A DNA stretch of 64,000 nt from positions 167,754 to 231,753 of the forward strand of contig JAFAYI010000019.1 of assembly GCA_019240475.1 (NCBI GenBank), given 5' to 3'. Position numbers and translations under genes: made by a program. The DNA comes from Acidobacteriaceae bacterium. Lineage in GTDB: Bacteria; Acidobacteriota; Terriglobia; Bryobacterales; Bryobacteraceae. The first letter of the stretch is position 1. The number at the start of each line of letters is the position of its first letter. The notes beneath the pieces were generated by a model that had not been told where the DNA came from, did no database searches, and worked only from the letters and a program-made list of their open reading frames with translations. Shown here piece by piece: positions 7,560 to 16,146 of this stretch.

Positions 7560-9371
7560 ATGAGCACATTGACCGCGCCGGAAACTGGAGTTGAAAGAAA
7601 ATCGCGCAACCTGGTCGAAATGAACTGGGACCCCATTACTCGCATCGTGGGCAGCCTGGGCATCTTCACCAAGATCGATTTCGACAATCGTGAGGTGGCG
7701 GAATGCTTCAGCACATCCTCCATTTTTCGCGGCTACAGCATCTTCATGAAGGGCAAGGACCCGCGCGACGCCCACTTCATCACCAGCCGCATCTGCGGCA
7801 TTTGCGGCGACAATCACGCGACCTGCGCCGTCTATGCGCAGAACATGGCTTTCGGCGTGCGTCCGCCGGATATGGGCGAGTGGATCACCAACCTGGGCGA
7901 AGCGGCCGAATACATGTTCGACCACAACATCTTCCAGGACAACCTTGTGGGCGTCGATTTCTGCGAACAGATGGTGCGCGAAACCAATCCAAGCGTGTTC
8001 GCGAAAGCGGAGAAGACGCCCGCCAACCACTCCAACCTGCATGGCTTCAGCACCATTGCCGACATCATGCGCGCGCTCAACCCATTCAGCGGCGAATTCT
8101 ATCGCGAAGCGCTCGTCATGAGCCGCATGACGCGCGAGATGTTCTGCCTGATGGAAGGACGCCATGTGCATCCATCCACGCTTTATCCAGGCGGCGTCGG
8201 AACCGTCCCCACAGTCCAGTTGTTCACGGATTATTTAGTGCGCCTGATGAAGTACGTCGAGTTCATGAAGAAGGTCGTCCCGCTTCACGACGATCTGTTC
8301 GACTTCTTCTACGACGCGCTTCCCGGCTATGAGAAAGTCGGCCAGCGCAGAGTGCTTCTGGGTTGTTGGGGATCGTGGAACAATCCGCATGTGTGCGACT
8401 ACACCTACAAGAACATGTCCGAATGGGGACGCGCCATGTACGTCACGCCCGGAGTCGTCGTCGATGGGCAGCTCGTCACAAACGACCTGGTCGACATCAA
8501 TCTCAACATTCGCATCCTGCTCGGCAGTTCCTACTATGACGATTGGCAAAACAGCGAGACCTTCGTTCGCGAAGATCCTCTGGGCAATCCTGTCGACAAG
8601 CGCCACCCCTGGAACCAAACCACCATTCCGCGCCCGCAGAGACGCGATTTCAAAGGGAACTACACATGGGTGATGTCGCCGCGCTGGTACGACAAGCGCA
8701 CCGGCGATTACCTTGCGCTCGACACCGGCGGCGGCCCCATTGCGCGTTTCTGGTCAACCGCGCTTTCGGGTCTGGTCGACATCGGCTACGTGAAGGCGAC
8801 CGGCCACAGCGTGAAGATTTATCTGCCGAAGACCGCCACGCTTCCCGAAGTGGAATTCGAATGGAAGATTCCGAAATGGAGCAACGCAATCGAGCGCGAC
8901 CGCGCCCGCACCTACTTCCAGGCGTATGCGGCGGCCGCGGCTCTGCACTTCATGGAGAAAGCGATGAAGGATCTGCACGCAGGCAAGACGCAGACCTGGG
9001 CCGATTTCAAGGTGCCCGAAGAGGCGATTGGCTGCGGATTCCATGAAGCGGTGCGCGGCGTGCTCTCGCATCACGTGGTGATTCGCGAAGGCAAGATCGC
9101 AAACTATCATCCCTATCCGCCCACTCCGTGGAACGCGAATCCTCGCGATATCTACGGAACGCCGGGACCGTACGAAGACGCGGTGCAGAACACGCCCATC
9201 TTCGAAGAAAACGGACCGGACAAATTCAAGGGCATCGATATCATGCGCGCGGTCCGCAGCTTCGATCCTTGTCTGCCCTGCGGAGTGCACATGTACCTCG
9301 GCAACGGCAAGGTGCTCGAGACGACTCACTCGCCCATGTTTGGACATCAAGAGCCTGGTCACCAGAAGTAG
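7560..9371 (+). CDS. hhyL: [NiFe] hydrogenase large subunit, group 1h
   Basis: 603 residues from ATG 7560, chosen because AGGAG precedes it; a longer open frame upstream would overlap the small subunit. The subunit holds the NiFe(CN)2CO centre. The L1 motif RICGICGDNH is at residues 77-86 (Cys79, Cys82) and the L2 motif DPCLPCGVH at 569-577 (Cys571, Cys574). A 26-residue tail follows His577 and is the likely peptide removed by the endopeptidase after nickel insertion; a candidate protease is encoded five genes downstream. The DNH in L1 and the overall length fit group 1h. Confidence 0.96.
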   Translation: MSTLTAPETGVERKSRNLVEMNWDPITRIVGSLGIFTKIDFDNREVAECFSTSSIFRGYSIFMKGKDPRDAHFITSRICGICGDNHATCAVYAQNMAFGVRPPDMGEWITNLGEAAEYMFDHNIFQDNLVGVDFCEQMVRETNPSVFAKAEKTPANHSNLHGFSTIADIMRALNPFSGEFYREALVMSRMTREMFCLMEGRHVHPSTLYPGGVGTVPTVQLFTDYLVRLMKYVEFMKKVVPLHDDLFDFFYDALPGYEKVGQRRVLLGCWGSWNNPHVCDYTYKNMSEWGRAMYVTPGVVVDGQLVTNDLVDINLNIRILLGSSYYDDWQNSETFVREDPLGNPVDKRHPWNQTTIPRPQRRDFKGNYTWVMSPRWYDKRTGDYLALDTGGGPIARFWSTALSGLVDIGYVKATGHSVKIYLPKTATLPEVEFEWKIPKWSNAIERDRARTYFQAYAAAAALHFMEKAMKDLHAGKTQTWADFKVPEEAIGCGFHEAVRGVLSHHVVIREGKIANYHPYPPTPWNANPRDIYGTPGPYEDAVQNTPIFEENGPDKFKGIDIMRAVRSFDPCLPCGVHMYLGNGKVLETTHSPMFGHQEPGHQK

Positions 9372-9376
9372 CCCTG

Positions 9377-9946
9377 ATGACGGACCACCAGGGGTTTCGT
9401 GACCAGATCGCGCGTATCGAAGGGCTGATCGGCGGTATCGAGTCCGCCGCTGATCCGGCCCTCCGCGCGACCGCCAAGAACTTGGTTCAGTGCGTAATGG
9501 ACCTGCATGCGGGAGCGATCGACCGCATTCTCGAAATCTTATCGAAGGCCGGCGAGCCGGGCGCCGCGCTGCTCCGCGCGCTCGCGGCGGACGAACTGGT
9601 CGCAAGCGTCATGGTTCTCTACGATCTGCATCCGGACGACTTTGAAACTCGCGTGCGCGGCGGGGTGGAAAAGGCGCAAGCAGCCCTGGCGCGCCGCGGG
9701 GCGACTCTGGAACTGCTGGCCTGCGAAGCGAACAGGATTCACGCCCGCATCGACTCGGGCAGCCACGCCTGCGGATCGACCATCGGAGAACTGGAGACAC
9801 TGGTTCGCGAGACACTGTTGGCCTGTGCGCCTGATGCAATCGAAGTCCAAATCGAAACGCCGCGAGACCGGCCTGCCTCTGCGTTCGTTCCGCTTGCCAG
9901 CTTGCAAGCGGAAAGCGGTTCTTCGCCGGCCGCCGGGCTGCCCTGA
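9377..9946 (+). CDS. NifU C-terminal-domain-like protein of the hydrogenase locus, degenerate Cys motif
   Basis: 189 residues from ATG 9377, 5 bases after the large-subunit stop. The N-terminal ~95 residues are helical (MTDHQGFRDQIARIEGL to HPDDFETRVRGGVEKA). The C-terminal ~70 follow the Nfu fold pattern (LELLACEANRIHARIDSGS, then CGSTIGELETLVRETL). NifU-like proteins occur in group 1h loci and are thought to help build Fe-S clusters. The Nfu CxxC is not intact: only Cys132 remains, with His130 where the first Cys should be. It may bind a cluster differently, or be a scaffold that no longer does so. The fold assignment is moderate. Confidence 0.7.
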   Translation: MTDHQGFRDQIARIEGLIGGIESAADPALRATAKNLVQCVMDLHAGAIDRILEILSKAGEPGAALLRALAADELVASVMVLYDLHPDDFETRVRGGVEKAQAALARRGATLELLACEANRIHARIDSGSHACGSTIGELETLVRETLLACAPDAIEVQIETPRDRPASAFVPLASLQAESGSSPAAGLP

Positions 9947-9952
9947 GGCGCC

Positions 9953-10588
9953 ATGCCGCTGATGCAGTACAGCCCTTTCGCATCTTTGCAGAATCTGGCG
10001 CGCCAGCGGGACGCACGGGAACCATGCGAATTGTGTGGCGCTGGACTCTCGTCCGCCCACCAGCACCTCATCGAGCCCGCTACCCGCAAGCTTCTATGCG
10101 CGTGCGAGGCGTGCGCGCTGCTCTTCGATTCGCCCACCAGGACCAACTACAAGCGAGTGCCGCGCCGCCTTCGCCAGCTAACCCGTTTTCAAATCACCGA
10201 CGGCGAGTGGGACAGCCTGGCCATTCCTATCGGAGTGGCTTTCTTTTTTCAAAGCAGCCCACAAAACGCCACGGTCGTAATCTATCCAAGCCCCGCGGGA
10301 GCGACTGAATCTCATCTCTCGTTCGAATCCTGGCGGGACATCGCCGAGCGAAACTCCGCGCTCGCTCGCATGGAGCCCGACGTCGAAGGGCTGCTCGTCA
10401 ATCGCCTCGGTCTACCCCGCGCGGCGGCTGAATATTATATTGCGCCCATCGACAGATGTTACGAGCTGGTGGGAACGCTTCGCGCGCACTGGCGCGGGCT
10501 CTCCGGAGGGGCTGCCGTCTGGGAGCGCGTCGGCCGTTTCTTCGAACAGTTGCGGTCGCAAGCTGCTCTGGAGCCGACCCATGCCTGA
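9953..10588 (+). CDS. DUF5947 hydrogenase-associated protein with Cys-rich N-terminus
   Basis: 211 residues starting 6 bases after the previous stop. CELC (Cys25, Cys28) and CACEAC (Cys49, Cys51, Cys54), with His36 and His38 between, look like a zinc ribbon or other metal site. Then come TNYKRVPRRLRQL, a central IPIGVAFFFQSS strand and YPSPAGATES. As I recall, DUF5947 proteins are found in group 1h hydrogenase operons. The function is unknown; a role in assembly or electron transfer is inferred from position. It overlaps the next gene by 8 bases. Confidence 0.75.
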   Translation: MPLMQYSPFASLQNLARQRDAREPCELCGAGLSSAHQHLIEPATRKLLCACEACALLFDSPTRTNYKRVPRRLRQLTRFQITDGEWDSLAIPIGVAFFFQSSPQNATVVIYPSPAGATESHLSFESWRDIAERNSALARMEPDVEGLLVNRLGLPRAAAEYYIAPIDRCYELVGTLRAHWRGLSGGAAVWERVGRFFEQLRSQAALEPTHA

Positions 10589-11231
10589 CCTGTACTTTCG
10601 CGTCGAAAGCGCGAATCCGGTTCCGCTCGCGGCCCAGCCTTTGATCGGCTTCAAGCTGCACATCTCGAATCTGCCCCCCGGCGAAACCATCCATACCGTC
10701 AACCTCCGCGCGCAGATCCAGATCGAGGCGCCGCGCCGGCAATATAGCGCCGCCGAAAAAGGGCTGCTGCTGGATCTCTTCGGCGCCCCGGATCGCTGGG
10801 GCAAGACGCTGCGCAATTTTCTCTGGACGCATGTCTCTACCGTGGTGACGTCTTTCACGGATTCGACCGTCGCGGAGTTGCACGCCCCGTGCACCTTCGA
10901 TTTCAACGTGGCCGCTACTAAGTATTTCCACGCTGTTTCGACCGGCGATATTCCAATGCTGCTGCTGTTCAGCGGCGCCGTTTTCTACGCGAATGCGGAA
11001 GGTGCGCTGCAGGCCGCGCCCATCTCCTGGAACAAGGAAGCGCGATTCCGTTTGCCCGCCCGCGTCTGGCGCGAAATGATGGACCTCTATTATCCGAACA
11101 GCGCCTGGTTGAATCTTCGGCGCGACGTATTCGAACGCCTCTATCGCTACAAAATCGACCGTTCGCTCCCCACGTGGGAAGACACGCTCGAAAGCTTGCT
11201 CGCCGCGCAAGAAGAAGTGATCCCCCAATGA
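10581..11231 (+). CDS. DUF6084 hydrogenase-associated protein
   Basis: 216 residues from ATG 10581, which overlaps the DUF5947 stop by 8 bases. The protein is beta-rich at its start (MPDLYFRVESANPVPL, GFKLHISN) with conserved-looking AQIQIEAPRRQYSA, FLWTHVSTVVTSF and YYPNSAWLNLRRDVFERLYRYK. It has no signal peptide or membrane segment. I recognise it as the DUF6084 partner that accompanies DUF5947 in group 1h hydrogenase loci. Molecular role unknown. Its stop overlaps the next start by 4 bases, so the three genes are translationally linked. Confidence 0.72.
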   Translation: MPDLYFRVESANPVPLAAQPLIGFKLHISNLPPGETIHTVNLRAQIQIEAPRRQYSAAEKGLLLDLFGAPDRWGKTLRNFLWTHVSTVVTSFTDSTVAELHAPCTFDFNVAATKYFHAVSTGDIPMLLLFSGAVFYANAEGALQAAPISWNKEARFRLPARVWREMMDLYYPNSAWLNLRRDVFERLYRYKIDRSLPTWEDTLESLLAAQEEVIPQ

Positions 11232-12199
11232 ACGCCAAGCTCGTCGAAGAAATCGCCAACGCTGTTCTCTATGAAGGGTACATTCTGTATCCTTATCGCG
11301 CTTCCGCGGTGAAGAATCGGCAACGGTGGAATTTCGGCGTTCTCTATCCGCGCGCCTACGCCGAAGCGCAAACCGGCGCGGACGCCTGGAGCATGCAAAC
11401 CGAATGCCTGGTGCGAACCACGGCCGCCCATTCCACTCTGAACGTCCGCGCGCGTTTCCTGCACCTGATCGAGCGCAGTTCGAAAATGTCGCCGTCCTGG
11501 CAGGAAGCAGCCGAGCGAGACGTCGTCCTCGAATCGCTTGATCTTCGAGAACTCACTTCACGGCGTAGGCTGCACGCGTTCTACTTCCCCGCGAGCCGCC
11601 AGTTCGATGGCGACATCGTGCGGACGAGCGAGCCGGCCGAAGGAGCCGTTGAAGTACAAGCGCAAGAACTCGCCCCAGGCACTTTCAAACTGCGGGTGCG
11701 CGTGTTCAATGCTGCTATAGCCAACCCCGCTCTCGGGCGCGATGCCGCGCTTCTGCGGTCTCTGGCGTCCACGCACGCGATCCTGAACGTCGAAGGCGGC
11801 GAATTCATTTCGATGACCGATCCTCCTGACCAGCTTCGCGAAGCAATCGCGCAGTGCAGCAACATCGGCGCCTGGCCTGTGCTGGCGGGCGACGCGGGCG
11901 CTCGCGATGCGATGCTCTCCTCGCCCATCATCCTTTACGATTACCCGCGGATTGCTTCCGAAAGCGCCGGCGCGCTGTTCGATGGAACCGAGATCGACGA
12001 AATCCTCACGCTCCGGATCATGACGCTGACCGATGAAGAAAAACGCGAAATGGACGAAGTGGATTCGCGGGCTCGCGAGATCCTGCGGCGCACCGAATGC
12101 ATGCCGCCCGAGCAGCTCATGAAAATGCACGGCGCCCTGCGCGGCCTGCGGCCCGTGGCCGAAGGCCAAATTGCTCAACAGGCCCGGGACACCTCATGA
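11228..12199 (+). CDS. Unrecognised protein embedded in the hydrogenase operon
   Basis: 323 residues from ATG 11228, overlapping the previous stop (ATGA). Features: KLVEEIANAVLYEGYILYPYRASAVKNRQRWNFGVLYP near the start, a central beta-rich part (FKLRVRVFNAAIANP), SPIILYDYPRIASESAG around residue 240, and a charged C-terminus rich in Glu and Arg (LTDEEKREMDEVDSRAREI). No signal peptide, no membrane segment, no clear metal motif. I do not recognise a named domain. The tight packing and the similar neighbours in 1h loci argue for a hydrogenase-linked job. Confidence 0.7.
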   Translation: MNAKLVEEIANAVLYEGYILYPYRASAVKNRQRWNFGVLYPRAYAEAQTGADAWSMQTECLVRTTAAHSTLNVRARFLHLIERSSKMSPSWQEAAERDVVLESLDLRELTSRRRLHAFYFPASRQFDGDIVRTSEPAEGAVEVQAQELAPGTFKLRVRVFNAAIANPALGRDAALLRSLASTHAILNVEGGEFISMTDPPDQLREAIAQCSNIGAWPVLAGDAGARDAMLSSPIILYDYPRIASESAGALFDGTEIDEILTLRIMTLTDEEKREMDEVDSRAREILRRTECMPPEQLMKMHGALRGLRPVAEGQIAQQARDTS

Positions 12200-13038
12200 A
12201 TCATTGGGAGTGGCAGCTACTCGAAGATAAGCTACCCGTGGAGTCTGTTCAAGTGAACGGGACCTCAATTGCTGCCGGTAGCCGCGTGAAGCTTCGCCCG
12301 CGCCCGGGCGGCGATATCTTCGATCTGGCTCTGGCGGGCCGCGCCGCCGCTGTCGAATCCATCGAGCAGGATTACGAAGGCAAGCTGCATCTGGCAGTCA
12401 TCGTCGAAGAAGATCCCGGCCAGGATCTCGGATTGCTTCGCCAGCCGGGCCATCGCTTCTTCTTTGCGCCGGAAGAAGTGGAGCCGCTCGGCCCGGACGA
12501 GCAACCGGCCAATCTGCGCATGGCCGGCCCGCAAATCCTCGTAGCCTGCATCGGCAACATCTTCCTCGGCGACGACGGATTCGGTGTAGAGGTCGCCCGC
12601 CATCTTTCGTCGCGAACGTTTCCCGCCAACGTTCGAGTGCGCGACTTCGGAATACGCGGCTACGATCTCGCGTACGCGCTGCTCGAACGTAACGATCTGA
12701 CAATCCTCGTAGACGCCTGCGCTCGTGGCGAAGCGCCTGGAACCGTGTACGTCATCGAACCCGATCTCAACGTCCCCGAGGAAAGTTCGGCCGCGGCTCT
12801 CGACGCGCACGCAATGAATCCGGTCTCAGTCATTGGCCTCGCGCAGTCGATGGGTCCCATCTCGAAGCGCATCCTTCTGGTTGCATGCGAGCCCGAGACG
12901 CTCGGCGGCGAAGAAGGCGCCATGGGACTGAGCGAAGCTGTTTCGGCGGCTGTACCCCAGGGCGTTCACCTGATTGAAAAATTGATCGCGGAAGCGCTGG
13001 CTTCGGGCGAAGCGCCGCCCCCGGCTTATGGAACGTGA
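12196..13038 (+). CDS. hupD: Hydrogenase maturation protease (HyaD/HupD family) with N-terminal extension
   Basis: 280 residues from ATG 12196 (overlaps previous stop). The protease domain starts near residue 112: ILVACIGNIFLGDDGFGVEVA carries the conserved Asp of the nickel-sensing site (Asp127), with further candidate ligands in TILVDACARG and LDAHAMNP. The family checks for nickel and removes the C-terminal tail of the large subunit. Roughly 110 extra residues precede the domain (NHWEWQLLEDKLPVESVQV to VEPLGPDEQ) and look like a small beta-rich domain; ordinary members are about 160 residues. What the extension does is unknown. It overlaps the YceI gene by 11 bases. Confidence 0.85.
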   Translation: MNHWEWQLLEDKLPVESVQVNGTSIAAGSRVKLRPRPGGDIFDLALAGRAAAVESIEQDYEGKLHLAVIVEEDPGQDLGLLRQPGHRFFFAPEEVEPLGPDEQPANLRMAGPQILVACIGNIFLGDDGFGVEVARHLSSRTFPANVRVRDFGIRGYDLAYALLERNDLTILVDACARGEAPGTVYVIEPDLNVPEESSAAALDAHAMNPVSVIGLAQSMGPISKRILLVACEPETLGGEEGAMGLSEAVSAAVPQGVHLIEKLIAEALASGEAPPPAYGT

Positions 13039-13633
13039 GCGCTACGCCATCGATGCCGCTATGAGCCGAGTCACCGTGCGCCCGTTTGTGAGCGCAACCT
13101 CCCAGGCGGTAGGTCAAGCGCCGGCGCTTACGTTGCGGGACTTCGTCGGCGAGGCTTGCTTTGCGCCGGGCACGCTCGAAGAAGCGTCCGTTCTGGTCAC
13201 GCTCAACGCCGCTTCCATCGGCTTCGACGACGATGCTCGCGATAAAGACCTGCGCCTGATCGGGCACGCCATGCAAAGCGCGGTTCTCGAGACCCGCAAA
13301 TTCCCCGAAATTGTATTCCGCAGTTCTAACATTTCGGCCAGCAAGGCTGGCGGCGGCCAGTATTGGATCAATCTGGTGGGCGATCTCTCTCTGCACGGCG
13401 CCACTCGAAGCGAGCCGGTCGCGGCGCAGGTGGTCTTCGCAGGCGAAACGCTGTTCGCGCGCGGCGAGCTGACGCTCAATCCGTCCCTTTATCGGATACC
13501 GCGAGTGGAAATTCCAGGCGGCGCGCTGAAGCTGAAAGACGAGGTAAAGTGCGTGTTCGATATTGTGGCGCGTAAGCGGCATGATGCCGCACAAAAGTCA
13601 AAGAAGCGTATGCTGGCGATAGAGGGCTCCTGA
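13028..13633 (+). CDS. YceI-like lipocalin-fold protein, no signal peptide
   Basis: 201 residues. The pattern YAIDAAMSRVTVRPFVSAT at the N-terminus, FPEIVFRSSNISA in the middle, WINLVGDLSLHGATRSEPV and RIPRVEIPGGALKLKDEVKCVF at the end match the YceI family, which binds isoprenoid-type lipids in a beta-barrel. Most YceI proteins are secreted; this one starts directly with the barrel and has no leader, so it is probably cytoplasmic. It sits between the protease and hypC. A role in quinone or lipid handling next to the hydrogenase is a guess. Confidence 0.82.
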   Translation: MERERYAIDAAMSRVTVRPFVSATSQAVGQAPALTLRDFVGEACFAPGTLEEASVLVTLNAASIGFDDDARDKDLRLIGHAMQSAVLETRKFPEIVFRSSNISASKAGGGQYWINLVGDLSLHGATRSEPVAAQVVFAGETLFARGELTLNPSLYRIPRVEIPGGALKLKDEVKCVFDIVARKRHDAAQKSKKRMLAIEGS

Positions 13634-13635
13634 CC

Positions 13636-13965
13636 ATGTGCCTCGCGATTCCTGCAAAAATCGTAGAGTTCTCGACCGGCGAATCCAGCCGCGCGCTGGT
13701 GGAAGTAGCCGGTGTTCGGCGGCATGTGGACACGGGCCTGCTGACCGAAGAATGCCTTGCAACCGGCGATTGGGTTTTGGTTCACGTCGGATTCGCGATG
13801 AGCAAGATCAGCGAAGAGCAGGCTCTCGATCAGATACGAACGCTGACGATGTTAGGCGAACAGGACGCAGTAATGGAAGAGGTGGAAGGCTACGGCCTGG
13901 AAGGGCCGGCGAGCGCACAGGGCGTTTTGAGCCCGTTGTGCGCGCCAGAGAAAACACCCCAATGA
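13636..13965 (+). CDS. hypC: Hydrogenase maturation chaperone HypC
   Basis: 109 residues. It starts with the invariant MCLAIPAKIV (Cys2 binds the Fe(CN)2CO unit) and has the conserved HVGFAMSKI at residues 50-58. HypC carries the iron centre with HypD and delivers it to the large subunit. The C-terminus is about 25 residues longer than small HypC proteins and carries no motif I know. Two bases separate it from yceI; it overlaps hypD as ATGA. Confidence 0.95.
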   Translation: MCLAIPAKIVEFSTGESSRALVEVAGVRRHVDTGLLTEECLATGDWVLVHVGFAMSKISEEQALDQIRTLTMLGEQDAVMEEVEGYGLEGPASAQGVLSPLCAPEKTPQ

Positions 13966-15092
13966 AATTCGTTGACGAATTCCGCGACCCTGCCGTCATT
14001 TCAAAGACGGCGGACGAAATCCGGCGCCTCGCCGATCCCGCCCGGCATTACCGCTTCATGGAAGTGTGCGGCGGCCACACGCACGCCATCTATCGCTTCG
14101 GGCTCAAAGATCTGCTTCCCGAAAACATCGAACTGGTTCATGGCCCCGGCTGCCCGGTGTGCGTACTTCCCATGGGCCGCATCGACGACGGCCTTTCCAT
14201 CGCGCAAGATTCGAACACGATCTTCACAGCCTTCGGAGACATGATGCGCGTGCCGGGGCGCCATGGTAGTCCGCTGCAACATAAAGCGCGCGGCATGGAC
14301 ATTCGCATCGTCTACTCGCCTTCCGACGCGCTGAAGCTGGCGCGGAAGAACCCCGGCCGGCACGTCGTATTCTTCGCGATTGGTTTTGAGACCACGGCGC
14401 CTTCGACGGCGCTCACGCTGATGCGCGCCAAGGCCGCCGGCGTGCGGAATTTTTCCGTGTTCTGCAATCACGTGACGATCATTCCCGCCATTCGCGCGAT
14501 TCTCGATTCGCCCGACATGCGGATCGACGCCTTTATCGGGCCCGGTCACGTATCCACCGTCATCGGCTGCCGCCCCTACGAATGGATCGCGCGCAATGAA
14601 CACAAGCCCATCGTGGTCTCGGGTTTCGAGCCACTGGATATTCTGCAATCGATCGTCATGATCCTCGAACAGCTCCATCGCGGCGAGGCGAAGGTGGAGA
14701 ACCAATACAAGCGCGTCGTGCCGTGGGAAGGCAATCGAGCCGCCCTCAAAGCAATGGCCGAAACGTTCGACCTGCGGCATTATTTCGAGTGGCGCGGCAT
14801 GGGTTTTATTTCTCAATCCGCGCTGCGCATCCGCGATTCGTACGCCGAGTGGGATGCGGAGGCGCGTTTCTCTATCCCCGGCGTTCGCGTAACCGATCCG
14901 AAAGCGGCGCAGTGTGGAGAAGTGCTGAAGGGCGTCCTTAAGCCCTCGCAGTGCAAGCTCTTCGGCAGGGAATGCACTCCCGAAAATCCGATCGGCGCGC
15001 TCATGGTCTCCTCCGAAGGATCGTGCGCGGCGTATTACAACTACGAGCATCGCAAGCGCCAGCCGCTCACCCAGCTTTCCGTCGCGGTCTAA
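13962..15092 (+). CDS. hypD: Hydrogenase maturation protein HypD
   Basis: 376 residues from ATG 13962, which overlaps the hypC stop and gives the expected N-terminus (MKFVDEFRDPAVI). Conserved sites: CGGHTHAIYRFG (Cys36), GPGCPVCVLP (Cys64, Cys67) and GFETTAPSTA, plus a C-terminal Cys set (ECTPENPIGALMVSSEGSCAAYYNY). HypD holds a [4Fe-4S] cluster and, with HypC, is the scaffold on which Fe(CN)2CO is assembled. Length and motifs are normal. Confidence 0.97.
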   Translation: MKFVDEFRDPAVISKTADEIRRLADPARHYRFMEVCGGHTHAIYRFGLKDLLPENIELVHGPGCPVCVLPMGRIDDGLSIAQDSNTIFTAFGDMMRVPGRHGSPLQHKARGMDIRIVYSPSDALKLARKNPGRHVVFFAIGFETTAPSTALTLMRAKAAGVRNFSVFCNHVTIIPAIRAILDSPDMRIDAFIGPGHVSTVIGCRPYEWIARNEHKPIVVSGFEPLDILQSIVMILEQLHRGEAKVENQYKRVVPWEGNRAALKAMAETFDLRHYFEWRGMGFISQSALRIRDSYAEWDAEARFSIPGVRVTDPKAAQCGEVLKGVLKPSQCKLFGRECTPENPIGALMVSSEGSCAAYYNYEHRKRQPLTQLSVAV

Positions 15093-15104
15093 CCGGCGCA
15101 GAAG

Positions 15105-16145
15105 ATGAGCACCGATGCGCCCCGCACCCGCTTTCGCGACTCACAAATCGAAATGGCCCATGGCGCCGGAGGCAAAGCCAGCCGCCGGCTCGTGGAAGGC
15201 CTCTTCGCCCCGCTCTTTTTTCCCGCCTCAACCGAGCCGCTCTCCGACGCCGCGCATCTCACCCTGAACGGCGTCCGCATCGCCATCACCGCCGACAGCT
15301 TCGTGGTGAAGCCGCTGCGCTTTCCCGGCGGTTCCATCGGAGAACTCGCGGTCAACGGCACAGTGAACGATCTCGCCGTGTCCGGCGCGCGCGCCGAAGC
15401 GCTGGTCGTCACGTTCGTGCTTGAAGCGGGGCTCCCATCCGAAGTGCTCGAAGCCGAGGCTCGCGCCATGGCGCAGGCCGCTGCGAAGGCTGGCGTTGTC
15501 ATCGCCGGTGGTGACACGAAAGTAGTCGAAAACGGCAAGGCGGATCGCATGTACATCACAACTGCGGGCATCGGCTGTCCCATGCCGGAGTTGAACCTCT
15601 CCGCCGCATCCGTGCGGCCGGGAGACAAGGTCCTGCTCAGCGGCCCCGTCGGCGATCACGGCGTCACGATTCTGCTCGCGCGCGGCGAGCTGGACCTCGA
15701 AGCCGAACTCTGTTCAGATACCCGTTCTGTGCTCCCCATGGTCGAAGCGATCGCTCTCGCGGCGGGGCCAGGCGTTCGCTGGATGCGCGATCCAACTCGC
15801 GGAGGACTGGCCACATCGCTAAACGAATTGGCTCGGGATGCAGGCGTGGGCGTGCGCCTGGCCGAAGAATCCATTCCCCTTCGAGACGCCGTGCGCGGCG
15901 CTTGCGAATTGCTAGGGCTAGATCCGCTGCATATCGCAAACGAGGGTCAATTCGTCGCCATCATCGCGCCCGAACATGCGGACGCCGCGCTCGAAGCGCT
16001 GCGAGCCTCGCCAGGCGGCGGCGAAGCTGCTCTCATTGGCGAGATCCGCGAGCAGCCTGTCGCCACTGTTCTCGGGGCTGCGTCCTACGGAGGAACGCGC
16101 GTCATCGATATGCTCGTGGGCGATCCGCTGCCCCGCATCTGCTGA
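15105..16145 (+). CDS. hypE: Hydrogenase maturation protein HypE (carbamoyl dehydratase)
   Basis: 346 residues. The PurM/AIR-synthase-like fold is seen from MAHGAGGKASRRLVEGLF, then SFVVKPLRFPGGSIGELAVNGTVNDLA, GGDTKVVENGKADRMYI and GGLATSLNELA. The protein ends in PRIC: the C-terminal Cys346 is the residue carbamoylated by HypF and dehydrated to thiocyanate, giving the cyanide ligands. It lies 12 bases after hypD and its stop is 1 base before the SIS gene. Confidence 0.97.
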   Translation: MSTDAPRTRFRDSQIEMAHGAGGKASRRLVEGLFAPLFFPASTEPLSDAAHLTLNGVRIAITADSFVVKPLRFPGGSIGELAVNGTVNDLAVSGARAEALVVTFVLEAGLPSEVLEAEARAMAQAAAKAGVVIAGGDTKVVENGKADRMYITTAGIGCPMPELNLSAASVRPGDKVLLSGPVGDHGVTILLARGELDLEAELCSDTRSVLPMVEAIALAAGPGVRWMRDPTRGGLATSLNELARDAGVGVRLAEESIPLRDAVRGACELLGLDPLHIANEGQFVAIIAPEHADAALEALRASPGGGEAALIGEIREQPVATVLGAASYGGTRVIDMLVGDPLPRIC

Positions 16146-16146
16146 T

